DNA from: an uncultured Rhodospirillaceae bacterium
GTDB taxonomy: Bacteria > Pseudomonadota > Alphaproteobacteria > MPNO01 > UBA2964
Length of the DNA: 45,083 nucleotides
Direction of reading: 5' to 3'
NCBI GenBank assembly: GCA_913052165.1
Contig: CAJXEC010000007.1
Span: forward strand, 1 to 45,083
Each line of letters starts with the position of its first letter. The stretch's first letter is position 1. Below the pieces are notes generated by a model. It saw nothing but the letters and a program-made list of their open reading frames with translations, was not told the origin of the DNA and did not search any database. This document shows positions 35,278 through 44,040 of the stretch, one piece after another. The position numbers were made by a program, and so were the translations under genes.

Positions 35278-36606
35278 TCAACTCTCTTCTCCCACAGAGT
35301 CTGAGTTCCGAAGCCCCGCGGGAACCGCAGACGGATATAATTTTAACCAGCACACTGAAATAAAAACCGCGGTAATAAATGGCAAGACCAAATAACAGAC
35401 CGTGTTCCAGCCTAATACCGTTTGGATCCAACCTGAGCTACCTGAAAAAATCGCCACTGCGCCAAAAACCAGAAAGTCATTTATCCCCTGGGCCTTCGCC
35501 CTTTCTGAAGGCCTATACGTGTAGGTCAGAAGGGCCGTACCCCCGACGAATAGAAAATTCCAGCCCATTCCAACCAACACATTGGCTAACCAAAAATGCG
35601 AAATGCTACCCCCAAGAGCACCTACTATTGCTGAGCACGCACTTAGTAGCAAACCCGCGAGTAAGACATTTAACAATCCAAAACGCGCAATAAGACTGCC
35701 AGTTATAAATGAGGGCGCGAACATTCCTACCATATGCCACTGCACCACAAACATCGCATCGACTTCATGATGGCCAAATTGCGCCTTCATTGCGATGGGT
35801 GTGGCAGTCATCATCAAAACCATTATACCCCAACCTATCACGGCACACATAACAGCTACTATGAAACTTGGCTGGACCAGAATTTGTCCCAAGGCCCTCG
35901 GGGGCACCGAAAATTCCTCTTCTCTTACTTGGGGAAACTTTACAAACCGAACCACAATGATCAATAAAACTGGGATCATCGCGAGCACCAAAAATGTGGC
36001 AGCATACTGATATGGCTGATCAGGGACCCGATCCGAAAGGGAGAGGACGCCTGGCCCACAAATGAAGGCAACCACCGCCGAAAAACTATCTCTATCCATC
36101 CAGCTGCCCGCTAAATTATATGTCCATTTAGAAATTTCTGGCCCGGCAAAAGCTGCAACCACACCGCCGCCAATAACTAAAGAAATGGCTTTTCCACGAA
36201 ACTTAGGGCTCGAAACCTCTGCCGCAGCAAAACGGTAATGTTGGCTTGCGGCTGTAAAGCCCCCAAATAGCAAAGTTGCGCAAACAAAAAGCCAATAGGA
36301 ATGTTGGAAAATTGCCAACGCTGCGACAAGCGCTCCAGCTATACCAAACATCGCACTGACCGAAAAACCCACCCTTCGCCCCACGCGCCGCATCATTATT
36401 GCAACGGGAATAGCAAACGCTGCCGTCGATAGCCACTGGATCGCTTGAGGCAGAGTTGCGACGCTTTTATCCACAGCTAATTTATACCCAACCAGGGCAG
36501 CGATCGCTAGGAGGACTCCCGTGGAGGTGTTAAATAAGGCTTGGCAAGTTGCAAGCAAAAATACGTTGCGTTTCATATGCGCCGGAACGGCACCAGATTT
36601 AGACAT
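35278..36606 (-). CDS. MFS transporter
   Basis: A permease of about 442 residues with twelve predicted helices. [22 protein letters not shown] opens helix 1; [11 protein letters not shown] is the helix 2-3 loop signature; [30 protein letters not shown] lies in the C-half and is characteristic of an uncharacterised proteobacterial MFS group (YwfA/Ynfm-like not assignable). I start at the ATG at 36606 (AGGAAAA before). It follows the SDR gene by 60 bases on the same strand. Substrate unknown. Confidence 0.88.
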   Translation of the reverse strand: MSKSGAVPAHMKRNVFLLATCQALFNTSTGVLLAIAALVGYKLAVDKSVATLPQAIQWLSTAAFAIPVAIMMRRVGRRVGFSVSAMFGIAGALVAALAIFQHSYWLFVCATLLFGGFTAASQHYRFAAAEVSSPKFRGKAISLVIGGGVVAAFAGPEISKWTYNLAGSWMDRDSFSAVVAFICGPGVLSLSDRVPDQPYQYAATFLVLAMIPVLLIIVVRFVKFPQVREEEFSVPPRALGQILVQPSFIVAVMCAVIGWGIMVLMMTATPIAMKAQFGHHEVDAMFVVQWHMVGMFAPSFITGSLIARFGLLNVLLAGLLLSACSAIVGALGGSISHFWLANVLVGMGWNFLFVGGTALLTYTYRPSERAKAQGINDFLVFGAVAIFSGSSGWIQTVLGWNTVCYLVLPFITAVFISVCWLKLYPSAVPAGLRNSDSVGEES

Positions 36607-36666
36607 CAAGTTTTCCTGGATATTTAGACGAGGGTAAGTCCCTGCCAAAGTCTATATCGCGGGGTC

Positions 36667-37452
36667 TTAATGCATGCTTTGACCACCATCAACATTTAAT
36701 GTCTGGCCAGTCATATATGCCGATGCGTCAGAGAGTAAAAATAGAACCGTTCCGACCAAATCATCAGGCACCTGGGGTCGTTTGAAACATTTCCCTTCAT
36801 CACGACCAGCCATGTAATTTGAGGATGAGCTTGCAATTTGTGTGGCACTCAAAGTGAAGCCAGGGGTAACAGCATTTACGCCAATATTATCATCCCCAAC
36901 CTCCCGCGCGAGAGCTCTTGTCAGACCAATAACGCCAGCCTTAGAGGTCGTGTAATGCAACCGGTTTGGGTTTCCCCTCCAAATACGGCTTGAAGAAATA
37001 TTTACGATCCTCCCGCCGCCTTGAGCTTTCATATGGGGATAAACCGCTCGGCAACAGAGGAAAATTCCTTTCAGATTGACCTGCATTACCGAGTCCCACT
37101 CATCGGGGGGTATGTTGAACCATTCTCCCCTAGGCAAGACGCTCATCATTGAAGCGTTATTGATAAGGCCATTGACCTGACCAAACTTCTCCATCGTTAG
37201 GTTGACCATGCTCTCTACCATGACCTCGTCTTTGACATCAGTGGCAATAGAGAGCGCCTCACCCCCAGAATCCCTAATTTCTTGGGCTACTCTATCTCCC
37301 TCCTCGGCTGCTAAATCAGCAAGAACAACTTTTGCACCGGCCTCAGCCAAGATTTGACTATAGACCATACCAATGCCAGTCCCTCCCCCTGTCACGATAA
37401 CAACACGACCTCCCAAATCATAGGCCCTTCGAGGATCAAAACCATCCGCCAT
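36667..37452 (-). CDS. Short-chain dehydrogenase/reductase (SDR)
   Basis: A 261-residue classical SDR. Cofactor motif TGGGTGIG near residue 20, NNASM around 92-96, and the active-site set Ser (NISSSR), Tyr and Lys (HYTTSKAG) are complete. The terminus MTGQTLNVDGGQSMH is typical of 3-oxoacyl reductase-like SDRs. It uses NAD(P)H on an unknown carbonyl or alcohol. It may be co-transcribed with the MFS gene downstream and the IalB-like gene upstream (54-base gap). Confidence 0.92.
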   Translation of the reverse strand: MADGFDPRRAYDLGGRVVIVTGGGTGIGMVYSQILAEAGAKVVLADLAAEEGDRVAQEIRDSGGEALSIATDVKDEVMVESMVNLTMEKFGQVNGLINNASMMSVLPRGEWFNIPPDEWDSVMQVNLKGIFLCCRAVYPHMKAQGGGRIVNISSSRIWRGNPNRLHYTTSKAGVIGLTRALAREVGDDNIGVNAVTPGFTLSATQIASSSSNYMAGRDEGKCFKRPQVPDDLVGTVLFLLSDASAYMTGQTLNVDGGQSMH

Positions 37453-37506
37453 ATTTTAGCTCTCCATATTAAAAGATTTTATTGAATAATTTTTTGAATA
37501 CTCTCA

Positions 37507-38046
37507 TCATTGGCGACGTTTCTGCTTACCAACGCAAGCGTTTTTGGCGGCAATATAAGCGGTAGTAAAACCAATTAGTGAATATCTATCGGTTGTGACT
37601 GTACCGCGCGCCGACACGCCTCTTATCACCAACTGCCGTCCCCCTCGCATAGCTTTTACTAAAGCCAGATCCTCCTTGGCAGAATACGACCAAGCGGAGC
37701 CCCCGCTAGTAAATAGTTTTCGCTTTTGACCATCAATTTCTGCGGTCACCTCACTTTCTTTTCGGTAAGGGTAACCTGCTGTGATAGATAGCTCATCAAA
37801 AATCTTTTCTTTAGGGCGGTGGGTAACTTGGAGATAAGTCCGCCCGCGACGTTTGTATTTACCCGAGGACTTTCTCGGCTCACCATGCACAAAACATATC
37901 TTGCCCTTTTTAGTCTGCAGCACTGAGCTAATCCAATTCTCACCTTTATGCACTGCTTTTGGTGCAGCAAACGTCAATTGGGGAAACATCAAACCAGCGA
38001 ATAAAAGTAAGGCACTCATTGTTGAAATTATTTTTGAAAGTTTCAT
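37507..38046 (-). CDS. IalB (invasion-associated locus B) family exported protein
   Basis: A 179-residue exported protein with a signal peptide (cut near FAA-PK at 28). The mature part has the family pattern KICFVHGEP, RGRTYLQVTHRP, a GYPY segment, AWSY and GTVTTDRYSLIGFTTA, ending in a conserved NAC. Members are periplasmic proteins of alphaproteobacteria; in Bartonella IalB is linked to erythrocyte entry, but most homologues are free-living and uncharacterised. Its ATG overlaps the TGA of the upstream methylase gene (ATGA), indicating translational coupling. Confidence 0.85.
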   Translation of the reverse strand: MKLSKIISTMSALLLFAGLMFPQLTFAAPKAVHKGENWISSVLQTKKGKICFVHGEPRKSSGKYKRRGRTYLQVTHRPKEKIFDELSITAGYPYRKESEVTAEIDGQKRKLFTSGGSAWSYSAKEDLALVKAMRGGRQLVIRGVSARGTVTTDRYSLIGFTTAYIAAKNACVGKQKRRQ

Positions 38047-38594
38047 AGTTGTTGACTCTCTTGAGGCTGATCTTGGCGACGCCTTAATGGTTCCCCGAAA
38101 ACATGATCCGGAAGCGGTTCTACTGGACCCATGGGTGTTACTGGCCGAGCGGCATATCGTTGTAACGAAATGAGCCGATCATACATTACTATTGCTCCGG
38201 CTGTGGCTACATTCAGAGAAAAATTAGTTGGAATTTTAACAACATGGTCGCAGCATTGAGTAACAGCGGGTGACAAACTGCCCCGTTCCATACCCAAGAT
38301 GTAAGCTGCACACCGAGGATGACAAAAACTGGGCAGCGCCACAGCCTCTTCTGTTATCTCCACTCCGACCAGCGAACACCCTTTCGGAAGCCGGACAGTA
38401 TCGAGTTCCTCAAATTCATAAAATGGGACCTGACCCTCAGAAGCAGAAGTATCTGACTTTCGGATGTCGGCCTTATAAGCAGCCCCAATAGTAAAAACAA
38501 AACTAGCACCGAAAGCATGGGCAGAACGATAGAGATTTCCTGCGTTTAATGGTTTACTGAGTCCTTCAACCCCAATGCCAAAATATCCCCTCAA
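38043..38594 (-). CDS. SpoU/TrmH-family RNA methyltransferase
   Basis: A 183-residue SPOUT methylase. Motif 1 is NAGNLYRSAHAFGA (18-31), motif 2 ILGMERGSLSP (about 99-109) and motif 3 SLNVATAGAIVMYDR (about 126-140), which form the trefoil knot SAM site. It is likely a tRNA or rRNA ribose 2'-O-methylase; the target is not clear. The start is TTG at 38594, with GAGGT seven bases upstream; an ATG slightly upstream runs into a stop at once. The C-terminal tail is Pro/Gln/Arg-rich. Confidence 0.87.
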   Translation of the reverse strand: MRGYFGIGVEGLSKPLNAGNLYRSAHAFGASFVFTIGAAYKADIRKSDTSASEGQVPFYEFEELDTVRLPKGCSLVGVEITEEAVALPSFCHPRCAAYILGMERGSLSPAVTQCCDHVVKIPTNFSLNVATAGAIVMYDRLISLQRYAARPVTPMGPVEPLPDHVFGEPLRRRQDQPQESQQL

Positions 38595-38621
38595 AGGGTT
38601 ACCTCATGCGCGATCAGATTT

Positions 38622-39380
38622 TCAGTTAACATTTGCTACCTCTCCAAGAGAAGGCCCGATCTCTCGATGGATTACCAAATCAGCGATTGGGTCCAAAGGA
38701 GTCTCCTCACGATTAAGAATAGCCAAAGTCGATCCATTTTTTACAGCAATTCCGGGAAACCCAGCCGCTGGAAAGACCTTTAGCGATGATCCGACTGCGA
38801 TAAAAAAATCACATTCAAGCGCTTCCTCTTGGGCACGACGCATTGGTTGATCTGGCATCGGTTGGCCAAAAGATATGGTGGCCGCTTTGACGATCCCTCC
38901 ACAGACCCCGCATATCGGGAGCCTCTCATCTCTAATAAAGTCTTCTCGAATCTCTGCTAGCTCATGCCTTTGACCACAATCAATACATGTAGCATATGTA
39001 CTATTTCCGTGAAGCTCGATAACTCTAGCTTGAGGAATTCCCGACTCTTGGTGCAAACCATCCGTGTTTTGCGTAATTACCGAAGAAATTTTTCCATCCG
39101 CAACTAATTTGGCAATAGCTCGGTGGCCTCTATTTGGGGTCGCCCCATCGAACCCATAAGAGTCATCAAACTTGCGTCTCCAGGATTCTCTTCTAGCCTC
39201 TTCCGAAGCAATGAACTCTCTAAATTGGATTGGCTTATATTTAGTCCAGACCCCTCCAGGGCTTCGAAAGTCGGGAATGCCAGACTCTGTACTTACGCCT
39301 GCACCTGTAAAGATAACGCCTCGACTCCCTCGCTCGATCACATCCCGCAAGTCATCAAGAGTACCAGCATTTTTTTGCAT
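38622..39380 (-). CDS. SIR2-family NAD-dependent protein deacylase
   Basis: A sirtuin that removes acyl groups from lysine using NAD. From the longest frame: GAGVSTESGIPDFRS (48-62), TQNTDGLH (125-132), catalytic His146 (IELHGN) and zinc cysteines 154, 157, 179 and 182. I start at the ATG 39380 (252 residues), which fits homologues; an in-frame TTG at 39446 is the alternative. First gene of the minus run SIR2-methylase-IalB, with a 27-base gap to the methylase gene. CobB-like by role, but the subclass is not assigned. Confidence 0.92.
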   Translation of the reverse strand: MQKNAGTLDDLRDVIERGSRGVIFTGAGVSTESGIPDFRSPGGVWTKYKPIQFREFIASEEARRESWRRKFDDSYGFDGATPNRGHRAIAKLVADGKISSVITQNTDGLHQESGIPQARVIELHGNSTYATCIDCGQRHELAEIREDFIRDERLPICGVCGGIVKAATISFGQPMPDQPMRRAQEEALECDFFIAVGSSLKVFPAAGFPGIAVKNGSTLAILNREETPLDPIADLVIHREIGPSLGEVANVN

Positions 39381-39490
39381 TGGCCCCGTCAAGTTCCTCT
39401 TGGCTTGTGACAAAAAATATTTAAAACCTGGATCTATAATAGACAAGAATCCCGCAAGTCACAATTAGACTTCCCACCCGATTAAGGTTG

Positions 39491-39778
39491 CCAGCACTTT
39501 TTATCTCGGTGACACCCAGTTTAGAACAGCTTGCACTGCTGGTTGGGGTCTGACTTTTCGGTGCCGCCACCCAACGATGCCTTACTCACGCCTATGCTGC
39601 TGCCGACGCTACCGTCGTGGTACCTTTTGATTTTTCGCGTTTAATTTTTGCCGCCGTAATCGGTTTCCTGCTATTTAATGAACTTCAGGACACCTGGACC
39701 TGGGTAGGCGGCTCGGTAATATGCCTTGCGATACTATGGATGGTAAAAGGCGAGCCCCAAGAGACACCAAATGCCTAA
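39491..39778 (+). pseudogene. C-terminal relic of an EamA/DMT permease
   Basis: A plus-strand frame that I translated by hand reads PALFISVTPSLEQLALLVGV, then TGA (39551-39553), then LFGAATQRCLTHAYAAADAT, VVVPFDFSRLIFAAVIGFLL and FNELQDTWTWVGGSVI to TAA (39776-39778). This is the last third of an EamA permease (helices 7-10; compare PFNFMKLPFAAVLGVLLFAE in the intact permease at 41710). The N-terminal two thirds are missing and one stop interrupts the remainder, where homologues commonly have Gly or Trp. The stop codon overlaps the stop of the convergent dioxygenase gene. Third-codon positions still look coding, so decay is probably recent. Confidence 0.85.
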
Positions 39779-40629
39779 TTTAACGGTCCATAGCCTGCCA
39801 GAGTCAGTCTTCGCATGAGGCGTGGCTGATCCCTCGGGAAATCTTTACGCTTGTGTATCGAAGCATAATTATCCCACATTACGAGATCGCCCAGCCTCCA
39901 TTCATGTTCGAAGACAATGCTTGGATCCTCGGCTATATCAAATAGCTGGTTCAAAACATCCTCATTTTCCTGAGGCGCCAAACCCTCAATCCTCGCGCTC
40001 ATCAACCTACTAATATAAAGGGCTTTCCTACCCGTTACTGGATGCGTAACAAAAAGGGGTTGCTCGCATTGCAACATTCCAGATGTGTCAGTGTTATAAA
40101 TGTCGATCCTTTCTCTGCGTTTATAATCATGAATCTGTAGAACCTTTCTTCCGTCAAGTCCATTTTTCAGTTCCTCCGGCAAATTTTCATAAGCCTTATA
40201 CATATTTGCAAAACAGGTTTGACCTCCCCAGCTGGGGAGGGTCACCGAGTAAAGTAGTGTTGCTTTATGTGGGTTAGGATAATAACTGGTATCGTGGTGA
40301 AACCACATTTCCCCATCTCCGAACGCACCAACGGGTTCGCCGGTCTTTTCATCTTTGATATTTGTCACCAACATAAAAGGGGTATCATAACTCCCGCCTG
40401 GAGTGTGACCATTTGGAGATTGACGACGCTCGCCAAGGCCGCCCAATTGATTGGCGAAGGCAAGTTGATCTTCATCATCTAGATCTTGATCTCGAAACAC
40501 CACAACCACGTTCTCGTGAAACGCATCCTCAATCGCTTCCTTATCCGCATCGCTCAGCTTTTGGCGTAAATTCACACCTTTTATCTCCGCACCGCACGCA
40601 TCCGATAATTTTTCCACTTTAATGGCCAT
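39775..40629 (-). CDS. TauD/TfdA-family Fe(II)/2-oxoglutarate dioxygenase
   Basis: A 284-residue oxygenase. The iron triad is His111-x-Asp113 (MWFHHDTSYY) and His259 (ASIHKR); the 2-oxoglutarate-binding Arg is near 270-274 (QPRLMRR). VVVFRDQDLDDEDQLAFANQLG at 42-63 is the usual start of the family fold. The substrate is unknown (taurine, 2,4-D-type acids and other acids are all possible). Intact EamA permease genes follow on the other side; the 5' flank to the divergent permease is 146 bases. Confidence 0.92.
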   Translation of the reverse strand: MAIKVEKLSDACGAEIKGVNLRQKLSDADKEAIEDAFHENVVVVFRDQDLDDEDQLAFANQLGGLGERRQSPNGHTPGGSYDTPFMLVTNIKDEKTGEPVGAFGDGEMWFHHDTSYYPNPHKATLLYSVTLPSWGGQTCFANMYKAYENLPEELKNGLDGRKVLQIHDYKRRERIDIYNTDTSGMLQCEQPLFVTHPVTGRKALYISRLMSARIEGLAPQENEDVLNQLFDIAEDPSIVFEHEWRLGDLVMWDNYASIHKRKDFPRDQPRLMRRLTLAGYGPLN

Positions 40630-40775
40630 GGCCTTGCCCCATTTTTGTAAAAACCTAGGTTTTGCTGGCTTGATATTATCTGTATACTAACGCGACTTTG
40701 CTGGCGTTCCAACCAACCTCTGTTGCCCAACAAACCAGCTTCGCCAAAGAGACCCACTAATCGGGATTTTTCAAT

Positions 40776-41687
40776 TTGTCCCAACCCAAAGTCAATATCT
40801 TTCGTTCCGGGATTTGGGATAGGTTATCCCCAAATTTACGGGGAATTATATGGCTAGTTACAGGAACTTTCCTATTTTCAAGCGTAGATGCTGTGGTGAA
40901 GCATTTAGGACAAAGTTTTCACCCATTTGAGTTGGCATTTTTTCGCTATTTTATTGGAACGATCATCTTATTGCCAATTTTCATCCGTCTCGGCACTCGC
41001 GGGATGAGAACAAATATCTTTGGGCTTCATCTCCTCCGACTTGGACTTGCCTACATCGCTCAACTTTGCATCTTTATTGCCATTATATATATGCCACTGG
41101 CCGATGCCACCGCCCTAAGCTTTTCAAAACCGCTTTTCACTACAATAGCAGCGGTCATAATTCTGTCAGAGGTCGTGAGAAAAGCGCGCTGGGTCGCAAC
41201 GGGGGTGGGGTTAATTGGGGTTTTAGTGATGATCCGCCCCGGCACCGGGGCAGTTGATCCAGTGGCTTTTCTTGCAATTTTCTCAGCGCTGACCTTTGCA
41301 TTTGGGAATGTTCTTATACGGGTCCTTGCACGCACAGAACCAATGACCCGTATACTTTTTTACTATCACGCCGGAGGGCTAGTAGTTGGGCTTTTTACCG
41401 TGATTTGGGTATGGAAAACACCGGTTGGATTCGAGTGGTTCTTTTTAATCGCAATCGGCGTCATCACAACCATGGGAATGACATGCTATGTAAAAGCATT
41501 CTCAGTGGGAGAAGCCAGCGCGGTAGGGCCTAGCGAATATATCAGGCTCATCTATGCCGCAACATTTGGGTATTTTATATTCAGCGAAATACCGGACTTC
41601 TGGACGATTGTGGGAGCAACGATCATTGTAGGAGCAGCTCTATTCATTGCTCGTGATGCGGCAAGAGCGAGCTCTGAGCCCCGCTGA
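40776..41687 (+). CDS. EamA/DMT-family permease (2)
   Basis: A 303-residue ten-helix permease with two EamA repeats: GIIWLVTGTFLFSSVDAVVKHLG at the start, FELAFFRYFIGTIILLP, ATALSFSKPLFTTIAAVIILSE and VLVMIRPG, then SAVGPSEYIRLIYAATFGYFIFSE. The start is TTG (40776), as no ATG lies before the first helix. It is divergent from the dioxygenase and convergent with permease 3. Confidence 0.9.
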   Translation: MSQPKVNIFRSGIWDRLSPNLRGIIWLVTGTFLFSSVDAVVKHLGQSFHPFELAFFRYFIGTIILLPIFIRLGTRGMRTNIFGLHLLRLGLAYIAQLCIFIAIIYMPLADATALSFSKPLFTTIAAVIILSEVVRKARWVATGVGLIGVLVMIRPGTGAVDPVAFLAIFSALTFAFGNVLIRVLARTEPMTRILFYYHAGGLVVGLFTVIWVWKTPVGFEWFFLIAIGVITTMGMTCYVKAFSVGEASAVGPSEYIRLIYAATFGYFIFSEIPDFWTIVGATIIVGAALFIARDAARASSEPR

Positions 41688-41709
41688 AGATCGAGATCCT
41701 AGGAGATCT

Positions 41710-42621
41710 CTATTTTACGTTCTTTTGAGCCCGCAGGTAAGCCTCGCGGCGGCCGATGTAATAGGTGCTGGAGAAGATTATCAGAGCACCTAAACCAGTC
41801 ATGAGATCTGGCAGTTCTGCAAAGAGCAAAACACCTAAAACAGCGGCGAAAGGTAATTTCATAAAATTGAAGGGCATAACAACTGCCGCTTCTCCAGCTG
41901 CAAGCGCTCTAGTTACACCCTGGACCGCTAACAATGAGAGCAGGCCCAAACCAAGGATCCATGGCACGTGAGCAACACCAATCGGGTTCCAAGTGTAGAT
42001 AGCAGGCCCCACACTTAAAACAGTCATGCCCAAAAAAACATAGAGCACAATCTTACTGCTGCTGTCAGTCACGGATAAGGTCTTGGTGGTAACATTCACA
42101 AGAGCATATGCCGCACTTGTCAGCAAAACACCAATCATCGGCCAAGAAAGTTCGACAAAACCGGGCCGAATAATCACCATCGCTCCTACGAAACCGATAA
42201 CTAACGCCGCCCCCCTGCGCAAGCCAACATGTTCCCCAAGGATTGTTGCGACAAACAAGACTGTAAAAAGAGGAGTCGTAAACATAAGCCCAGTCACTGT
42301 TTGCAGTTCAAGATTTCCCAGAGCCCACATCAAAAGCACCATCCCTCCAAAATTCAAACCCGTTCGAATAGAGTATGTGCCGACCTTTTTAGTTTGCATA
42401 ACGTGAAGCCCGCTTTTGAAGAGCCAGGGCAAAAGAAAAATTATTCCAAGGAATGAGCGGAAGAAAACAATCTGAAAAGTTTCGAACCCCTCTTTTGATA
42501 AATATCTCACGGTTGCATATGTTGCCGCATAAAATACAGCAGCGAATAACATCCAAAAAATCCCTCGGGTATTGCCGGGGAGCTCAGCGAATGTCGACTT
42601 CAGACGCTTTATCGAGTTCAT
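41710..42621 (-). CDS. EamA/DMT-family permease (3)
   Basis: A 303-residue ten-helix permease: GIFWMLFAAVFYAATYATVRYL, TGLMFTTPLFTVLFVATILGE, AMVIIRPG in the first repeat; AAVVMPFNFMKLPFAAVLGVL in the second. ATG start at 42621. It ends 22 bases from the convergent permease 2. It is more like permease 1 in its N-terminus than like permease 2. Confidence 0.91.
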   Translation of the reverse strand: MNSIKRLKSTFAELPGNTRGIFWMLFAAVFYAATYATVRYLSKEGFETFQIVFFRSFLGIIFLLPWLFKSGLHVMQTKKVGTYSIRTGLNFGGMVLLMWALGNLELQTVTGLMFTTPLFTVLFVATILGEHVGLRRGAALVIGFVGAMVIIRPGFVELSWPMIGVLLTSAAYALVNVTTKTLSVTDSSSKIVLYVFLGMTVLSVGPAIYTWNPIGVAHVPWILGLGLLSLLAVQGVTRALAAGEAAVVMPFNFMKLPFAAVLGVLLFAELPDLMTGLGALIIFSSTYYIGRREAYLRAQKNVK

Positions 42622-43060
42622 ATTATATCGTTGTCTATGTTAAATTTTACGGAAGGGCACTGACACTTGAACACCAAGAGTCCATAAAGATTTGAGCCGA
42701 CGCAATCCCAAATTTGATTTTTCATAAGCTTTGTTACCACACTTTGAAGGGACTCAACCCTAATTAATAAGTAACCTAAGCTTAAAACAGCATTGGGAAT
42801 GACCAATAAAGGCTTACCAGAGAAAAAACTATTATTGCTCACTGTCAATACATGCCGGTTGCCAACTGTCAGGGGGCACATTTCGTGCGATGGTAGAAAC
42901 ATTCCAGATGGCCGACACAATTGAAGGAAGCTCCGCAGGGATACTTAAAATCCAAGATGGAAAGCGCCTGACGATCGGACGCAGAAAGTGGCAAAGATCC
43001 GTGATTTTGATATTTCACATTAAAGAGCCCAGCAAAAAATTTTAAAAGACTAAGAACGAA
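42622..43060. other. Gene-poor interval
   Basis: About 439 bases with no gene I can support. A plus-strand frame from ATG 42890 to TAA 43045 gives 51 residues containing ADTIEGSSAGILKIQDGK, which looks somewhat protein-like and stays open upstream to about 42800, but I recognise no family. A minus-strand frame of 100 codons (42618-42920) has an unconvincing composition. These may be relics. Confidence 0.4.
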
Positions 43061-43282
43061 CTAATACCATGCTAGCAATGGACGATACGCATTTTCGATT
43101 TCTGCACCAAAATCTGCCAGCGCAGGCGTCAGCCGAGTTATATCCGCTGCTGCAATTCGTGCCGCAGATTGGTTCTCGAGATTTGCCCCACCCATTCCAT
43201 CGCGACATTGAAGAATTCTTTTTTCTATGGGTCTAATCGAGGCGGGGTGCGCTGGATTGGTTAATGAGCTGCGCAGCGCCAT
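43061..43282 (-). CDS. Hypothetical small protein after the Lrp-type regulator
   Basis: A 73-residue frame on the minus strand that starts (ATG) 6 bases after the stop of the Lrp/AsnC regulator. The middle, NLENQSAARIAAADITRLTPA, is amphipathic and protein-like. No ribosome site is evident, so translation would depend on coupling. No domain recognised. A plus-strand frame over the same bases (43068-43241, 57 residues) is an alternative, and the segment may be a relic. Confidence 0.35.
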   Translation of the reverse strand: MALRSSLTNPAHPASIRPIEKRILQCRDGMGGANLENQSAARIAAADITRLTPALADFGAEIENAYRPLLAWY

Positions 43283-43288
43283 TCACAA

Positions 43289-43789
43289 TTAGGATTGCGG
43301 TCTTCGATCCGCCGTCCGTCCATCGTTTACGTAATCTAGCGGCAATGCTGTAGTAAATTTCAGCTCTTCCATCGCGAAGCTAGAGCTCACATCTTGCAAA
43401 TCGACCTGCTCTATTAACCGTTTATAAAAGTCATCGTATGCGGCTATGTCTGGAACAACTACCCTGAGAAGGTAATCAACATCGCCACTCATCCGATAAA
43501 ATTCTGCCACTTCTTTAAATGACTTAACTGCTTCAGAGAATTGCTTGAACCAAGTCGCCGAGTGATTGCTCGTCCTGATAGAAACAAAGGCAGTGACACC
43601 CACGTTTAGTTCTTTAGAGTTTAGCAAAGCAACTCTTTTTTGAATTACCCCACCCGCTTCAAGGCGTTGTATTCTGTTCCAGCATGGGGAAGTCGAGAGA
43701 CCCACTTGGGCAGCGATTTCACTGACTGGAAGCGTCGCATCGTCCTGCAAACGTTCCAAAATTTCTAAATCAATCCTATCCATTTTCAC
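43289..43789 (-). CDS. Lrp/AsnC-family transcriptional regulator
   Basis: A 166-residue regulator: N-terminal helix-turn-helix (DLEILERLQDDATLPVSEIAAQVGLSTSPCWNRIQRLE, split over residues 6-43) and a C-terminal RAM/AsnC ligand domain (VEFYRMSGDVDYLLRVVVPD-type segment, about 96-115). The SPCWNRIQRL recognition helix is typical of Lrp. Effector likely an amino acid. Its targets are not clear; the gene 6 bases downstream is small and unassigned. The AT-rich upstream 250 bases probably hold its promoter. Confidence 0.93.
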   Translation of the reverse strand: MKMDRIDLEILERLQDDATLPVSEIAAQVGLSTSPCWNRIQRLEAGGVIQKRVALLNSKELNVGVTAFVSIRTSNHSATWFKQFSEAVKSFKEVAEFYRMSGDVDYLLRVVVPDIAAYDDFYKRLIEQVDLQDVSSSFAMEELKFTTALPLDYVNDGRTADRRPQS

Positions 43790-44040
43790 CTCGCCAAGAT
43801 AATTCTTTCTATAAATTTTTTATTTACGGAAAATATTTTTGTCAAACAGGATTTTCATTAAAATAATTAACAATTTTTTCTTTTCTATTTTATGAAGCCA
43901 TCATTTGTAGTTTGGGGAGCGGTGTATCCAGGACTGATAAATATTGGGCATTCGTGAGAAATGGAAATCTCACTAATATTTGAGAGGACAAAGACCACGC
44001 ATGCCCCCCTCTAAAAGAGTTCTGCCAAAGGGAGGCTTTT

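Noticed and set aside
42618-42920. Minus-strand 100-codon frame upstream of permease 3
   Set aside because: There is no ribosome site, the composition is unusual and there is no recognisable domain. It overlaps the permease start only by chance.
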